From NCBI GenBank assembly GCA_030760725.1, contig JASWHV010000012.1, forward strand, positions 78,380,968-78,444,967: a stretch of DNA of 64,000 nt, in the 5' to 3' direction. Origin of the DNA: Neostapfia colusana. Its lineage: Eukaryota; Streptophyta; Magnoliopsida; Poales; Poaceae. A model generated the notes under the pieces. It ran no database searches, had not been told where the DNA came from, and saw nothing but the letters and a program-made list of their open reading frames with translations. The position numbers and the translations under genes were made by a program. Positions 32,734 to 44,189 of this stretch are shown here, piece by piece. Every line of letters starts with the position of its first letter. Position 1 is the first letter of the stretch.

Positions 32734-33970
32734 CTTTGTGGCTGAGTGGACGTCAATGAAGGCTGACCCAGGGGGCTGCGAAGACGGTGAACCAATGTAC
32801 CGAGCTCTGGTCTTCACCGGGCCTCACTGGACGCTTTTCTTCGACGGCTCCTCGCGAAAGCAGGGGGCCAGTGCCGGCGTACTGCTTCTCATGCCATCGG
32901 GGGAGCAGTCTGGGTACATGGTGCACCTCAATTCCAAGGCAACCAACAACTTGGCATAGTATGAAGCACTCATCTTTGGCCTAAAATACAGTCCTGTCTC
33001 TGGGCGCTCGCCAGTTGTTGGCGCAGGGCGACTCCCAGCTAGTTATCAAGCAAGTTAAGGGTGAATTCCCCTGCAATGACCCACAGCTAGCTGCTTATCT
33101 GCTCCACGTGCGGATGTTGGAGAAAGACTTCCTCGCCTTGGACCAGCGCCATGTACCGCGCGCTGGCAAGGCCGCAGCTGACGACCTCTCAACGAAGGCC
33201 TCCATCGGAGCCCCTGCGCCCGAAGGAGTCTTCGAGAGGACGTTGCTGCGGTCCACAGTCCAGCCCGCCGAGCCGGGCGAAGGGGGCTGAACCAGTGCCT
33301 CGAAGCTAGGCAGTCTCGGCAGCCATGGATGCCGCCAAAGGATCGTAAGCGTCACTGGGGACTTCGTGCAACCCAGGGCTCAAGATACAGAAGCTCAAGT
33401 AGTCCCGATGCATGGACCACGGAGGTCCGGGGCTCCTTGAAGGACATCCTTCCTGATGAACGTGCATTCGCTGAACGGGTGGTGCGGATGGCTAAGTGCT
33501 ACGCGCTGGTATCTTTACTGGCGTGGCGCCACGACATCCTATTGCGGTGCATAACCCAGGAGGAAGGCTGCAAATAGCTCGCAGTAGTCCAAGGAGGCGA
33601 GTGCTGGGAACGCTCATCGTCCCGCACGCTGGTCGGTTAAGCCACCCGGCATGGCTACTACTGACCGAGAGCCACCTGGACGCCGTCAAACCGGTTAGGG
33701 ATGCAATGCTTGCCAGGTCCACGCCAAGCAGACCCACACAACCGGTGCAGACGTGCACCCAAAGCCGTCGGGGGATACCGGCTCCTCCATGTCGAGGGCC
33801 AGCCGGACTTCCCAGGGCCGGGTCACGGGAACTACCCTTCCACATGGTATGCGGGGCCGAAGCCGTGCTTCCCCCTGAGATCGCCATGGGGGTCCCCCCG
33901 TGTCCGGCGTACGACGAAGCCACGCATGACCCGCTCTGCGTGAAGACAGGCGCTCCGACGCCACCCCAGT
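32690..33970 (+). pseudogene. RNase H and integrase remnants of element I
   Basis: Same content and junctions as 3580-4880: AKSQALADFVAEW, TLFFDGSSRKQGASAGVLL, a stop in the NNMAEYEAL region (NNLA then TAG at 32957-32959), LAQGDSQLVIKQVKGE and HVPRAGKAAADDLS. Integrase scraps follow, ending near PFHMVCGAEAVLPPEI. Several frames are used and no enzyme can be made. Confidence 0.84.
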
Positions 33971-34457
33971 AAGTTCACCATGCTTACTTAGGTGTTTATT
34001 TAATTTACGCATTAATTTATATGAGCACCTCCCCACGCTCTAGACAGTGTGCGTCCATTGTACACTCGGTTCCTCTTTCCTGCTCACATGCATAGTCGAT
34101 ATTTGCCGTCCTGCCGAAGGCGGTAGTGCTTGGGGTACCTGCCAGAGGCCCGGTGGCCTTTTGGATCTCCCACTGTAAGGGTACTGTACCTCCAGTTGGT
34201 CTCCTCCGAGAAAAGACCTACGCTAGACCGGGGGGTGAGGAGCCTTGCTTTGCCCGGTCTTGCACCCAAAGCATGCGCACTGTGCCCCCCGGCGCTGCGG
34301 TCTGAGTACCAGGGGGCCGGACGGTTACACCCTGACTGGGGCTGGGGCCAGGCCTCCGGGACCAAGTGCACTGGATTACCCAAGCCCCGTGTTCCGGCCT
34401 GGGACAGTAAGCCAAATGAGACTAAGGGACAGGAAAGGGGGGACCGCTGAGCAGTTC
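33971..34457 (+). other. Non-coding spacer of element I
   Basis: Matches 4877-5356 of element A closely. I see no gene or structured RNA in it. Confidence 0.6.
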
Positions 34458-35325
34458 CGGACCTCCGCCCCCACAGCTGGGCCGAGCTCCGATGCCAGCC
34501 CTCGCCCTCCTTTCAGAGGCGAGCGCTGATGCCGGACCTCACGCCCTTCGTTGGCCTGAGCTCCAATGACTGCCGGACTCCGCCTCCACAGCCAGGCCGA
34601 GCTCCGAGGCCAGCCCTCGCCCTCCCTTCAGAGGTGAGCGCTGATGCCGGACCTCACGCCCTTCGCTGGCCTAAGCTCCGATGACTTCCAGACTCCGCCC
34701 CCACAGCTGGGCCGAGCTCCGAGGCCAGCCCTCGCCCTCCTTTCAGAGGCGAGCGCTGATACCGGACCTCACGCCCTTCGCTGGCCTGAGCTCCGATGAC
34801 TTCCGGACTCCGCCCCCACAGCTGGGCCGAGCTCCGAGGCCAGCCCTCACCCTCCTTTCAGAGGCGAGCGCTGATACCGGACCTCACGCCCTTCGTTGGC
34901 CTGAGTTCCGATGACTTCCGGACTCCGCCCCCACAGCTGGGTCGAACTCCGAGGCCAGCCCTCGCCCTCCTTTCATAGGCGAGCGCTGATACCGGACCTC
35001 ACGCCCTTCATTGGCCTGAGCTCCGATGACTTCCAGACTCCGCCCCCATAGCTGGGCTGAGCTCCGAGGCCAGCCCTCGCCGTCCTTTCAGAGGCGAGCG
35101 CTGATGCCGGACCTCACGCCCATCGCTGGCCTGAGCTCCGATGACTTCCGGACCTCCGCCCCACAGCTGGGCCGAGCTCCGATGCCAGCCCTCGCCCTCC
35201 TTTCAGAGGCGAGCCCCGATGCCGGACCTCACGCCCTTCGTCGACCTGAGCTCCGATGACTTCCGGACCTCCGCCCCAACAGCCGGGGCGAGCTCCGATG
35301 CCAGGCTTCACCCTCTCCTAAGAGG
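34458..35325 (+). repeat. 115-bp tandem repeat array of element I (about seven units)
   Basis: The phrase CTGAGCTCCGATGACTTCC recurs every 115 bp (near 34556, 34671, 34786, 34901, 35016, 35131 and 35246). It has two units more than the array of A, otherwise the same repeat and position. Confidence 0.9.
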
Positions 35326-35447
35326 CTGAACTCCGAAGCCGTCAAGACCCTGCCAGCACAGGGAGTACTCAAGACAAGAAAGTGCGCGGGTAGGAGAAGG
35401 CCTCACCTTGGGCTCGTTACCTCCCGTGAGGTGAGCCCGGGGGCCAC

Positions 35448-35956
35448 TATCGGTACCCTCGATATGGGGTACCCCCGCGCACAGCGGAAAATGCCTAAGG
35501 ATCTCGCCCTTATCCACAGGGAAAGATCCGGAGGCGTCACGTGTCCAGTGGGGCCGGACCTCCCTCCCCTCGGAGGAGAGCTCCGGGCTCACCACGTGGC
35601 CTACAGCAGCCAGACCTCGCCCCTCCATGGGGAGAGCTCTGAAGGTGCCACATGTCCCACGGGGCCGGACCTCCCCCTCCTCAGAGGAGAGCTCCGGACC
35701 CGCCACGTGGCCGACAGAAGCCGGACCTTCCCCTCCACGGGGGAGAGGTTCGAAGGCTCCACGTGTCCAGCGGGGCCAGACCTCCCCCTCCTCAGAGGAG
35801 AGCTCCGGGCCTGCCACGTGTCCAGCAGACAGCGCTGCCTGCCCCCGAGCGGTAGGCAGCGGGCGTAAAGACGCCCCATACCTTGCCCGTACAAGGTATT
35901 CAAGGCCCGCGCCTTCCCAAGACACGGAGACGTGGAGCACGCCTCTGTCAGGTGCC
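35448..35956 (+). repeat. 3' LTR of element I, first part
   Basis: Follows the polypurine tract GAGCCCGGGGGCCAC. The expected TGTCGG start reads TATCGG, a G-to-A change in the terminal dinucleotide. It is interrupted at 35956 by solo LTR J and resumes at 37083. Confidence 0.88.
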
Positions 35957-37082
35957 TGTTGTTACCCTCGATATGGGGTACCCCCGCGCACAGGGGAAAA
36001 TGCCTAAGGACCTCGCCCTTCTCCGCGGGGAGAGCTCCGAAGGCGCCATGCGTCCAGCGGGGCCGGACCTCCCTCTCCTCAGAGGAGAGCCTTGGGCCCA
36101 CCACGTGGCATACAGAAGCCGGACCTCCCCCTCCACAGGAGAGAGGTCCGAAGGTGCCGCGTGTCCGGAGAGGCCGGACCTCCCTCTCCTCAGAGAGGAG
36201 CTTCGGGCTCGCCACGTGGCCAACAGAAGCCGAACCTCCCCCTCCGCGGGGAGAGGTCCAAAGGCTCCACGTGTCCTGCGGGGCTGGACCCCCCTCTCTT
36301 CTGAGGAGGGCTCCGGGCCCGCCACGTGGCCAGCAGAACGGCGCTGCCTGCCCCCGAGCGATAGGCAGCGGGCATAAAGACGCCCCATACCTTGCCCGTA
36401 CAAGGTTTTCAAGGCCCGCGCCTTCCCAAGACGCGGAGACGCGGAGCACGCCTCTGTCAGGTGCCGTTGCGCCCAGTCGCATCACAGACTGGCGCGCAGT
36501 GTCAGAGGCTGCCAGCCAATAAACGCAGCGACAAGACATCCCATGCCGCCCCCGCCGTCATCATCCACTACGACTAGCATGCGGCATGGGCAGAGCTACA
36601 AGACGAAGACTCAGAAGCCTTCGGCAGAGACAACTACCGGCATAACTGCAGATACGGTAGATATCAGTCAATCTCCCCGGGACCACCTGTCGGGTCCCGG
36701 CCCCCCTTGTAAGCCACCCGAGTCTTGGACTATAAAAGGCTCGGGTAGGTGACGTTAGCAGGGGTTTTGCACTCTAGCTATTCGCACCCTGGGTTCGCAC
36801 TTTGCAACTCATACGCTAGCCATACACTCTCAAGCTGTAACTCACCCCCAAGCTCAGGACTCCGGCCCTGAGCAGCAAGCAATACAGCGAGCTCCATAGC
36901 TCGCCGTGGACGTAGGGTTTTACGCTCCGGCGGCCTGAACCACGTAAAACTCGCCGTGTCAAGCTCTTACTAACACGTCCATCTGCGCAAGCTCTCCGCT
37001 AGGAACTAGCCCCACCGAGAAAAGAACCTCCGCGGGCTGCCCAGTGCAGGCCCGGGGGAAGTGTCGACCGAACACTTCGACA
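35957..37082 (+). repeat. Solo Tat LTR J
   Basis: 1126 bp from TGTTGTTACC to CACTTCGACA, flanked by GTGCC (35952-35956) and GTGTC (37083-37087), a 5-bp target duplication with one change. No internal region is attached, so it is the product of LTR-LTR recombination after insertion into the 3' LTR of I. Confidence 0.88.
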
Positions 37083-37677
37083 GTGTCGTTGCGCCCAGTC
37101 GCATCACAGACTGGCGCGCGGTGTCAGAGCCTGCCAGCCAATAAACGCAGTGACAATACATCCCATGCCGCCCCCGCCGTCATCATCCACTACGACTAGC
37201 ATGCGGCATGGGCAGGGCTGCAAGACGAAGACTCAGAAGCCTTCGCCAGAGACAACTACCGGCATAACTACAGATACGGTAGATGACAGACAATCTCCCC
37301 GGGACCACCTGTCGGGGTCCCCCCCCCCCTTGTAAGCCACTCAAGTCTTGGACTATAAAAGACTCGGGTAGGCAACGATAGCAAGGGTTGGCACCTCTGC
37401 AACTCATACGCTAGCCATTCACACCCAAGATGTAACTCACCCCCAAGCTCAGGACTCTGGTTCTGAGCGGCAAGCAATACAGCGAGCTCCATAGCTCGAT
37501 GTGGACGTAGGGTTTTACGCTCCGGCGGCCTGAACCACGTAAAACTCACCGTGTCAAGCCCTTACTAACTCGTCCACACGCGCAAGCTCTCCGCAAGGGA
37601 CTAGCTCCACTGAAAAAAGAACCTCCGCGGGCTGCCCAGTGAAGGCCCGGGGTAAGTGTCGACCGAACACTTCGACA
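37083..37677 (+). repeat. 3' LTR of element I, second part
   Basis: Continues the LTR from GTTGCGCCCAGTCGC to CACTTCGACA. The two parts together give about 1099 bp, equal to the 5' LTR. Confidence 0.88.
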
Positions 37678-38095
37678 GAGTCCTTAGCTCCGCAAGGTAC
37701 TTGGAGGCCTTGACCAATCTCAAAGCTCTGCATAGACACCTTCTTCGGGTCCTCACTGTATACTAAGGGCCCCGGAGGTCTCCAGGACCCACCTCACGAG
37801 AACCGGGGGGGGGGGGGGGGTCTGGGCCTGTTGGCCACGTGGCGGGCCCAGAGCTCCCCTCTGAGGGGAGGTCCGGGCTTGCGGGGCACGTGAGTCCTTG
37901 GACCTCTCCCTGCGGAGGGGGGAGGTCCGGCTTTTGTAGGCCACGTGGCGGGCCCGGAGCTCCCCCTCAAGGAGGTGGATGGTCTGGCCCCGCTAGACAC
38001 GTGGGACCTTCGGGCCTCGCCCCTGCGGAAGCGGTGAGGTCTAGTTCTTCGATCTTACCTTGGGGTTTTGGTCTTGCGCGATCCCGTAGCGGCCC
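37678..38095 (-). repeat. Spacer fragment of Tat element O (part K)
   Basis: Reverse complement of the spacer seen at about 43637-44040 in N (TACGGRATCGCG, G-box units, GATTGGTCAAGGCCTCC, CTTGCGGAGCTAAGG). It joins in sequence and orientation to 48583 onward once N and one copy of its target duplication are removed. A run of 16 G lies at 37805-37820. The left end is cut by the LTR of I. Confidence 0.75.
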
Positions 38096-39193
38096 TGTCG
38101 GTACCTGAGATATGGGGTACCCCGCGCACAGGGTGAAATGCCTAAGGTGCTCGCCCTTCTCCGCAGGGAGAGCTCCGAAGGCGCCACGCGTCTGGCGGGG
38201 CCGGACCTTCCTCTCCTCAGAGGAGAGCTCCGGGCCTGCCACGTGGCTTACAGAAGCCGGGCCTTTCCCTCCGCTGGAGAGAGGTCCGAAGACGCCACGC
38301 GTCCAGCGGGGCCGGACCTCCCCCTCCTCAGAGGTGAGCTCCGGGCCTGCCACGTGGCTTACAGAAGCAGGACCTCCCCCTCCGCGGGAGAGAGGTCCGA
38401 AGGCGCCACGTGTCCAGCGGGGCCGGACCTCCCTCTCCTCAGAGAAGAGCTCCGGACCCGCCACGTGGCTAGAAGAACGGTGCTGCCTGCCCACGAGCGC
38501 TAGGCAGCGGGCGTAAAGGCCCCCCTCACCTTGGCCGTACAAGGTATTCAAGGCCCGCGTCTTCCCAAGACGCGGAAACGCGGAGCACGCGCCTGTCAGG
38601 TGTCGTTGCGTCCAGTCGCATCACAGACTGGCGCGCGGTGTCAGAACCTCACAGGTAATAAACGCCGCGACAAGACATCCCATGCCGCCTGCGCCGTCAT
38701 CAACCACTATGACTAGTGCGCGGCATGGGCAGGGCGGCAAAAGGAAGACTCAGAAGCCTTCGACCGGAGGCAACCACCGGCATAACTACAGATACGGTAG
38801 ATAATAGACAATCTTCCCGGGACCACCTGTCGGGTCCCGGCTTCCCTTGTAAGCCGCCCGAGCCTTGGACTATAAAAGTCTCGGGTAGGCGTCGATAGCA
38901 AGGGTTCGCATTCTGCAACTCATACACTAGCCATACACTCTCAAGCTGTAACTCACCCCCAAGCTCAGACCCCTGGCCCTGAGCAGCAAGCAATACAGCG
39001 AGCTCCATAGCTCGCCGTGGACGTAGGGTTTTACGCTCCGGCGGCCTGAGCCACGTAAAACTTCCCGTGTCAAGCTCTCACCAACTCGTCCATCCGCGCA
39101 AGCTCTCCGCTAGGAACTAGCCCCTCCGAAAAAAGAACCTCCGCGGGCTGCCCAGTGCAGGCCCGGGGGAAGTGTCGATCGCACACTTCGACA
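38096..39193 (+). repeat. 5' LTR of Tat element N
   Basis: 1098 bp, TGTCGGTACC to CACTTCGACA, nearly identical to 47480-48577. A primer-binding-like site (TGGCGCGCCAGGTAGGGG) follows. Confidence 0.92.
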
Positions 39194-39250
39194 TTTGGCG
39201 CGCCAGGTAGGGGGCTTTTCCCCTAGCGTGATGAGTTTCCGCCGACGAAG

Positions 39251-40315
39251 ATGACCAAGCTTCCTTTAGCGGCAAACTCTCCCTCTCCGTGGTCACGGCG
39301 AACCGTGACCACAGGGAGAGTACATGATGACACACTCAGGACGGAGTGTGACGAGGCAAGCTGGGAGCCAGCAACCGGCTCTGGCAGCGCCGACCCCGGC
39401 AATGCAGGCTCCATCCAGCGTCAGGCCTTCAGTAGCGCCGGGCGTACCCGGTGGGGGTGCGCTAGCCTCAGCAAGGGCGCTACTGCGCAATCCGCCTGCT
39501 GGGGACGCGCCTCAGGCGGCGACCCAGCAGTGGATTCGTGAGGTAAACCGTCTTGTCGTCGCCGTCGCAAACCATTGACTTCGGCGGGGATGACGCTCCG
39601 ACCAACCAGCTGCGTCGCTGACGCGCACGCCAACGGTTGACGGCCAGACGGGGAAGTTCCAGCTCCACTAAGCTTCCGTCGACGGATCTGAGGACAGAGC
39701 TGGAACGGTGTCGCTTAGGCCAAGATGCCCGAGTGTTCCTCGAGCGACGTCAAGAAGGGCATCGCACTCAAGAGGCTGGAAACAATATGACGTCGGCCTC
39801 GACCCAGCCTGAAGGGCAGATCTTCGTTACGCGGGCTCTGCCCCAGGCATACGTCGCGCAGTATATGTCACAACCATATGCCCTGCAAACGGCGCCCCCG
39901 GTCTATAGAGCGGCCTTGCCCATACCGGGGCATACTGTGCCAGCGGAGGACCAGGCGTTCGCGGCGCCGATACCTGCACTGGGAGCCAGCAACCGGCTCT
40001 GGCAGCGCCGACCCCGGCAATGCAGGCTCCGACCAGTGTCAGGTTTTCAGTAGCGCTGGGTGTACCTAGTGAGGGTGCGCTAGCTGCAGCGAAGAGCGCT
40101 GCTACTTAATATGCCACAGTCGTATGTCCTATGTATGGCCGCTGGAAGCATGCGGTGCTCGGCGTGAACCAAGCATTCGCGGCATCAGAACCTGCGGCAA
40201 CAGAAGCGGGGTGTGCGGCCCTCGCGCCCCGCCTTCGCTTCACAAAATGGCCGTGCAAGTTTCGGCCACTCTCGCCTGAGAAGTACGACGACAGCATCAA
40301 CCCGGCGTAATTCCT
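39251..40315 (+). pseudogene. Decayed gag N-terminus of element N
   Basis: Starts at the family ATG (39251, MTKLPLAANSPSPW) but shifts frame within about 25 codons, continues as MMTHSGRSVTRQAGSQQPAL, stops after VAVANH (39578), and resumes in another frame (STKLPSTDLRTELERCRLG). Near 39980-40100 a piece of the N-terminal region is repeated. The Gag domain proper is deleted, and the sequence jumps near 40315 to the region upstream of protease. It is a remnant only. Confidence 0.8.
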
Positions 40316-40319
40316 CCAG

Positions 40320-41330
40320 AGGCCGGGAAATCCAGAAGCTCGCGGGGCGCTTCCGGAAGGGGAAGCAGCCCCTAGCTGATGCCCCATCCTATAGTAAGGG
40401 AGGGCAACCAGAAGGTCGAGGCCCGAGACGGCGACGACCGCCAGGTGGATTTCCAGGAGCTCCGGCGCGCCGCAAGGGCAGCACGCAATCATGGAAGCTC
40501 CATCTCCAGTGATGAAGAGCACTGGAAGATGCCCTGTGACATTTTCGGCGGGTCCGCTGACCCCCCTGTCCAGAAGCATGGCTAAGGCCTTGCGACGAGC
40601 GGTAGCGTCGGTGGCTCCCCTCCCAGGTGCAGTACCGCACCTCAGGTGGATGGGAACCCCCATCAGCTCCAATGACACCGACTGCCCCAGGAACATGGCT
40701 GGGGCCGGCCAACTACCGCTCATGGTGGCCCTTACCGTCGCCAACGTGAAGATGTACCACGTTTTGGTGGATGGTGGGGCTGGACTGAACCTCATCAGTC
40801 ACGCAGCCTTCCAGAAGCTGCAGACCCCGATGGCCAAGCTCGCCCCATCAAGCCCGCTCTCAGGGGTAGGGCCGGGACAGGTCATTTCCTACGGCCGCAT
40901 CAGCCTCCCGGTGACCTTTGGGGCACCGGACAGCTACCGGACGGAGTACATTCTGGTCGACGTGGCCGAGACTGACCTCCCCTTCAATGCCATAATCGGT
41001 GGGCCAGCCCTGTACCGATTCATGGCAATAGCCCACTACGGCTACCTTGTCTTGAAGATGCCTACACCAACAGGCGTCCCCAAGGTTTGTGGAGACCGTG
41101 TTGCCGCAGTATTAGCCTTGGAAAAGCTTCGGGCGCTTACAGCAACTAGAGCGCCAGCCCTCAGCGGTACAGGACCAAACCAGCTCCACCCAAGTGCACG
41201 CCACCGTGCCTCTACCGCCGCACCCCGCGTGCAACCCCTTGATGAGGACGACATCCCCACAAGGCTCATCCGAATCAGCGCCGGTGCCACCCAGACCACC
41301 CGGGTAGCCGGGGGCCAGGGTAGCATATAG
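40320..41330 (+). pseudogene. Aspartic protease region of element N
   Basis: A largely intact frame from 40491 to the TAG at 41328-41330, 279 codons, preceded by a linker (EIQKLAGRFRKGK) in another frame. It contains the retroviral-type protease core VLVDGGAGLNLI, the flap-side segment PVTFGAPDSYRTEYILVDV and the second core motif FNAIIGGPALYRFMA. The active-site triad reads D-G-G, as in element O. It would cleave the polyprotein, but N has no matching gag or RT, so I treat it as a relic that is still open. Confidence 0.75.
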
Positions 41331-43370
41331 GAAGGCGCGCTCGTTGCCCCCCTCCGGCATGAGGTTGATGTGCTGCATGACAGCCATCACCGAGGCCAGA
41401 GATCACCAGGGAGGTGATGGAGCATTACTTAAAGGTCTCTCCCGACGTCCAGCCGTCCGACGATACGGAGGGTCCGCCGCTCCCGGTGCTTGGCAAACCG
41501 TGTTATTATCCCGAGGGCCGGCGAGAAGCTCCGGAAGCGCATCCACTGCACCAGTCTCAATAAGGCATGCCCTAAAGACCTATTTTCTCTTTGACTGATA
41601 GAGCAAATAGTAGACTCGATACCAGGCTGTGATATGCTGCGCTTCCCAAATGCTTGCTAGGGCTCCCATCAGACCCCTGTGTCTGAAGTAGTTGAAGGGC
41701 GCCCCCTACCTACTAATCCCGGTGAATGCCGACTCGGCATAGCTAGGGGTCCCGCGAATTTCTGGTTTTCGCGCAATGGCTTTAACCCCATACCACAGTA
41801 ACCTGTTCCGCTACCAAGGAGCAAGCACCAGGAGACCAGACCTCGGATCCCTGACACAACCTCCCGGAGCCCCCGGGACGACAGCGGAGCTTCCCGCGAG
41901 GTCCAAAGCAGCCTGAGGATCCCCGAGTGTCGGGCACCCGGCGATCTCCCCAGATTAAAATCTATCCCTCACAGCTCCATGCGGCGGGCGATGCCGCCAA
42001 ATGGGCGGCGGAGCTACTGAAGTTTGATCCAGGTTCCCTTTCCCTCCATACAGACATTAACCGAGCATTAGTTCACTTGTGGCTGAAGTAGACGCACGCT
42101 CAGGGGGCCATGAAGACGATGAAACAGGACCCTGAGCCCTGACCTTCATCAGGACCCATCAAATGATGTTCGCCCACGGCTCCCCGCGAAAGCAGGGGGC
42201 CGATGCTAGCGTACTGTTCCTCATGCCATCGGGGGAGCAGTCTGGGTATATGGCGTGTCTCAATTCCAAGGCAGCCAACACCATAGCAGAGTATGGAGTG
42301 CTCATCCTTCTCGCTAGTCGTTGGCTCAGGGCAATCCCCAGTTTGGTTATCAACCAAGACGGCGGAGACAAACCCCCTCGCCTTGGACCTGCACCACGTA
42401 CCGCGCGCTAGCAAGGCCGCAGCTGACGACCTTTCAACGAGGGCCCCCACTGCTACCAGAGCCCCTGTGCTTGAAGGGGGCCTCGAGAGGACGATGCCGT
42501 GACCCACAGCCCGGCCCTCCGAGCCGGGCGAAGGGGGCTAGACCAGCACCTCGAAGCTGGTGGTCCCGGCGGCCATAAGCGCCGCCAAGGATCATAAGCG
42601 TCACTGGGAACTCCGTGCAACCCAGCGCTCAAGATCCAGATGCTCAAGTCAGACCCGATGCATGGATCATGGAGGTCCGGGACTACTTGAAAGACAATAT
42701 CCTCCCTGATGAACGTGTATCCGCTGAACGGATGGCGCGTGTGGCTAAGAGACACATGGCTGTAGAGGGGGATCTCTACCGACGTGGCGCCAACCACATC
42801 CTATTGCGGTGCATAACCCAGGGGGAAGGCTGCGACTTGTTCGCTGAGATCCATGGAGGCGAATGTGGGAGTCATTCTCCCCCACGCACGCTTGTCGGTA
42901 AAGCCTTTCGGCATGGCTTCTACTAGCCGGCAACACTCCAGGATGCCGTCGAGCTGGTCGAGAGCTGCTAGGCATGCTTGTTCCATGCCAAGCAGATCCA
43001 TACACCGGCTTGGACGGTACGGATGATCCAGCCCGCATGGCCATTTGCCCTACTGGGACTGGACATCCCGGGCCTGGGACCATTCCCCAGAACCGAAGAC
43101 AGGGACCCGCTCCCGAACCTTCGGAACACGGAACACCGCTGTAACTTCTACCCCTAGAGCAACAATAGGGCAGGCCCTTCTTTTCGTAGTAATTTCCATA
43201 AAAGTCCGTGAACTGGGCTTGGAGCAACTAAGCCTCAGGGGACGGTCCAGGACTACGTTTAGCTTCGCCTTGTTCCGACCCCAAGCGCGTAGAGTCTTGC
43301 TTCCCTTGAGGTGGGTCGTGGCCTACATATGCGGCCCTCCTTCCCCCGTATGGAAATTTATATGAAAAGA
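41331..43370 (+). pseudogene. RT, RNase H and integrase remnants of element N
   Basis: Short pieces in changing frames: the RT start (SLNKACPKDLFSL then stop, about 41548-41597), with the RT catalytic half deleted; RNase H (AAKWAAELLKFDPGS, VLFLMPSGEQSGYMA); and an integrase piece from 42615 (DAWIMEVRDYLKDNILPDE, LLRCITQGEGCDLF, HGGECGSHSPPRTLVGKAF). The integrase stops at TAG 42924-42926 right after GFY, then continues past the stop (ATLQDAVELVESC, WPFALLGLDIPG). The same TAG is present in O. Nothing here can be functional. Confidence 0.82.
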
Positions 43371-44189
43371 AGCCTACCCTACGTTGCTCTTCTTTGGTAC
43401 TCATTTAATTTACTTATTAAATTTCTATGATTACCCTACTAACGCGTGCTCACTATGCGTTCAACTCCCTCTTCTCATTTTCATCTTTAGTCGGAATTTG
43501 CTGCAGATATGACTAAGGAATAGAGGGGGGAGCCCCCAAGGAGAATTACTTTTTCCTTATGTGCAGGGTTCCTCAGCCTCAGTTCCCCGCAGGAGTATGG
43601 TAGGCGCATCCACCCAATAGAACGCACCTACCAGGGGGCCACTACGGAATCGCGGTAGGCCAAAAACCCTAAGGTAAGATCAAAGGGCTAGCCCTCACAG
43701 GGGTAGGGTCCGAAGGCCCCACGTGTTCGGCAGGGCCGGACCTCCCACCTCTTCGAGGGGAGCTCCGGGACCGCCGCATGGTCTACAGAAGTCGGACCTC
43801 CCCCCCTCCCTCTTCGGGGAGAGGCCCGGGACCTCCACGTGCCTTGCGAGCCCGGACCTCCTCCCAGGCAGGAGCTCCAGGCCCGCCACGTAACCAACAG
43901 GCTCGGACCCCCCTCCGATCTCGTGAGGCGGGTCCTGGAGACCTCCGGAACCCTTGGTATACAGTGGGGACCCGGACAAGGTGTCTATGCAGAGCTTCGA
44001 GATTGGTCAAGGCCTCCGAGCCCTTGCGGAGCTAAGGGCTCGGTCAGGAAAGGCCAAGAAGAAGACTAGGGCATGCAGACACAGAAAGAAACAGGAGTAT
44101 GTCCATATAAAGGCTCCACGAGCTTGGCTACAGACTTAACAAAAATAAAGAAAGGAAGTACATGGCCTTGTGGACACAAGGGCGGGTGC
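43371..44189 (+). other. Spacer of element N with LTR-like G-box units
   Basis: No coding sequence. The first part is A/T-richer. The second (about 43700-43925) is built of the same CACGTG and GGCCGGACCTCC units as the LTR U3, although it is internal. Similar spacers are at 37678-38095 and 48583-49140 (element O). The start of P (55427 on) matches its right end. Confidence 0.6.

Larger units (their letters stand above)
30196..37677 (+). mobile_element. Tat-lineage non-autonomous element I, sister of A
   Basis: 5' LTR, gag, RNase H and integrase debris, 115-bp repeats, polypurine tract and a 3' LTR split by solo LTR J. Gene order and deletion junction are the same as in A. The lack of a matching target duplication and the abutting truncated LTR H suggest recombination or deletion at its left edge. 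Confidence 0.88.

Noticed and set aside
34458..35325. Regular repeats considered as a CRISPR-like array
   Set aside because: The units are head-to-tail without unique spacers, and the setting is a plant retrotransposon.
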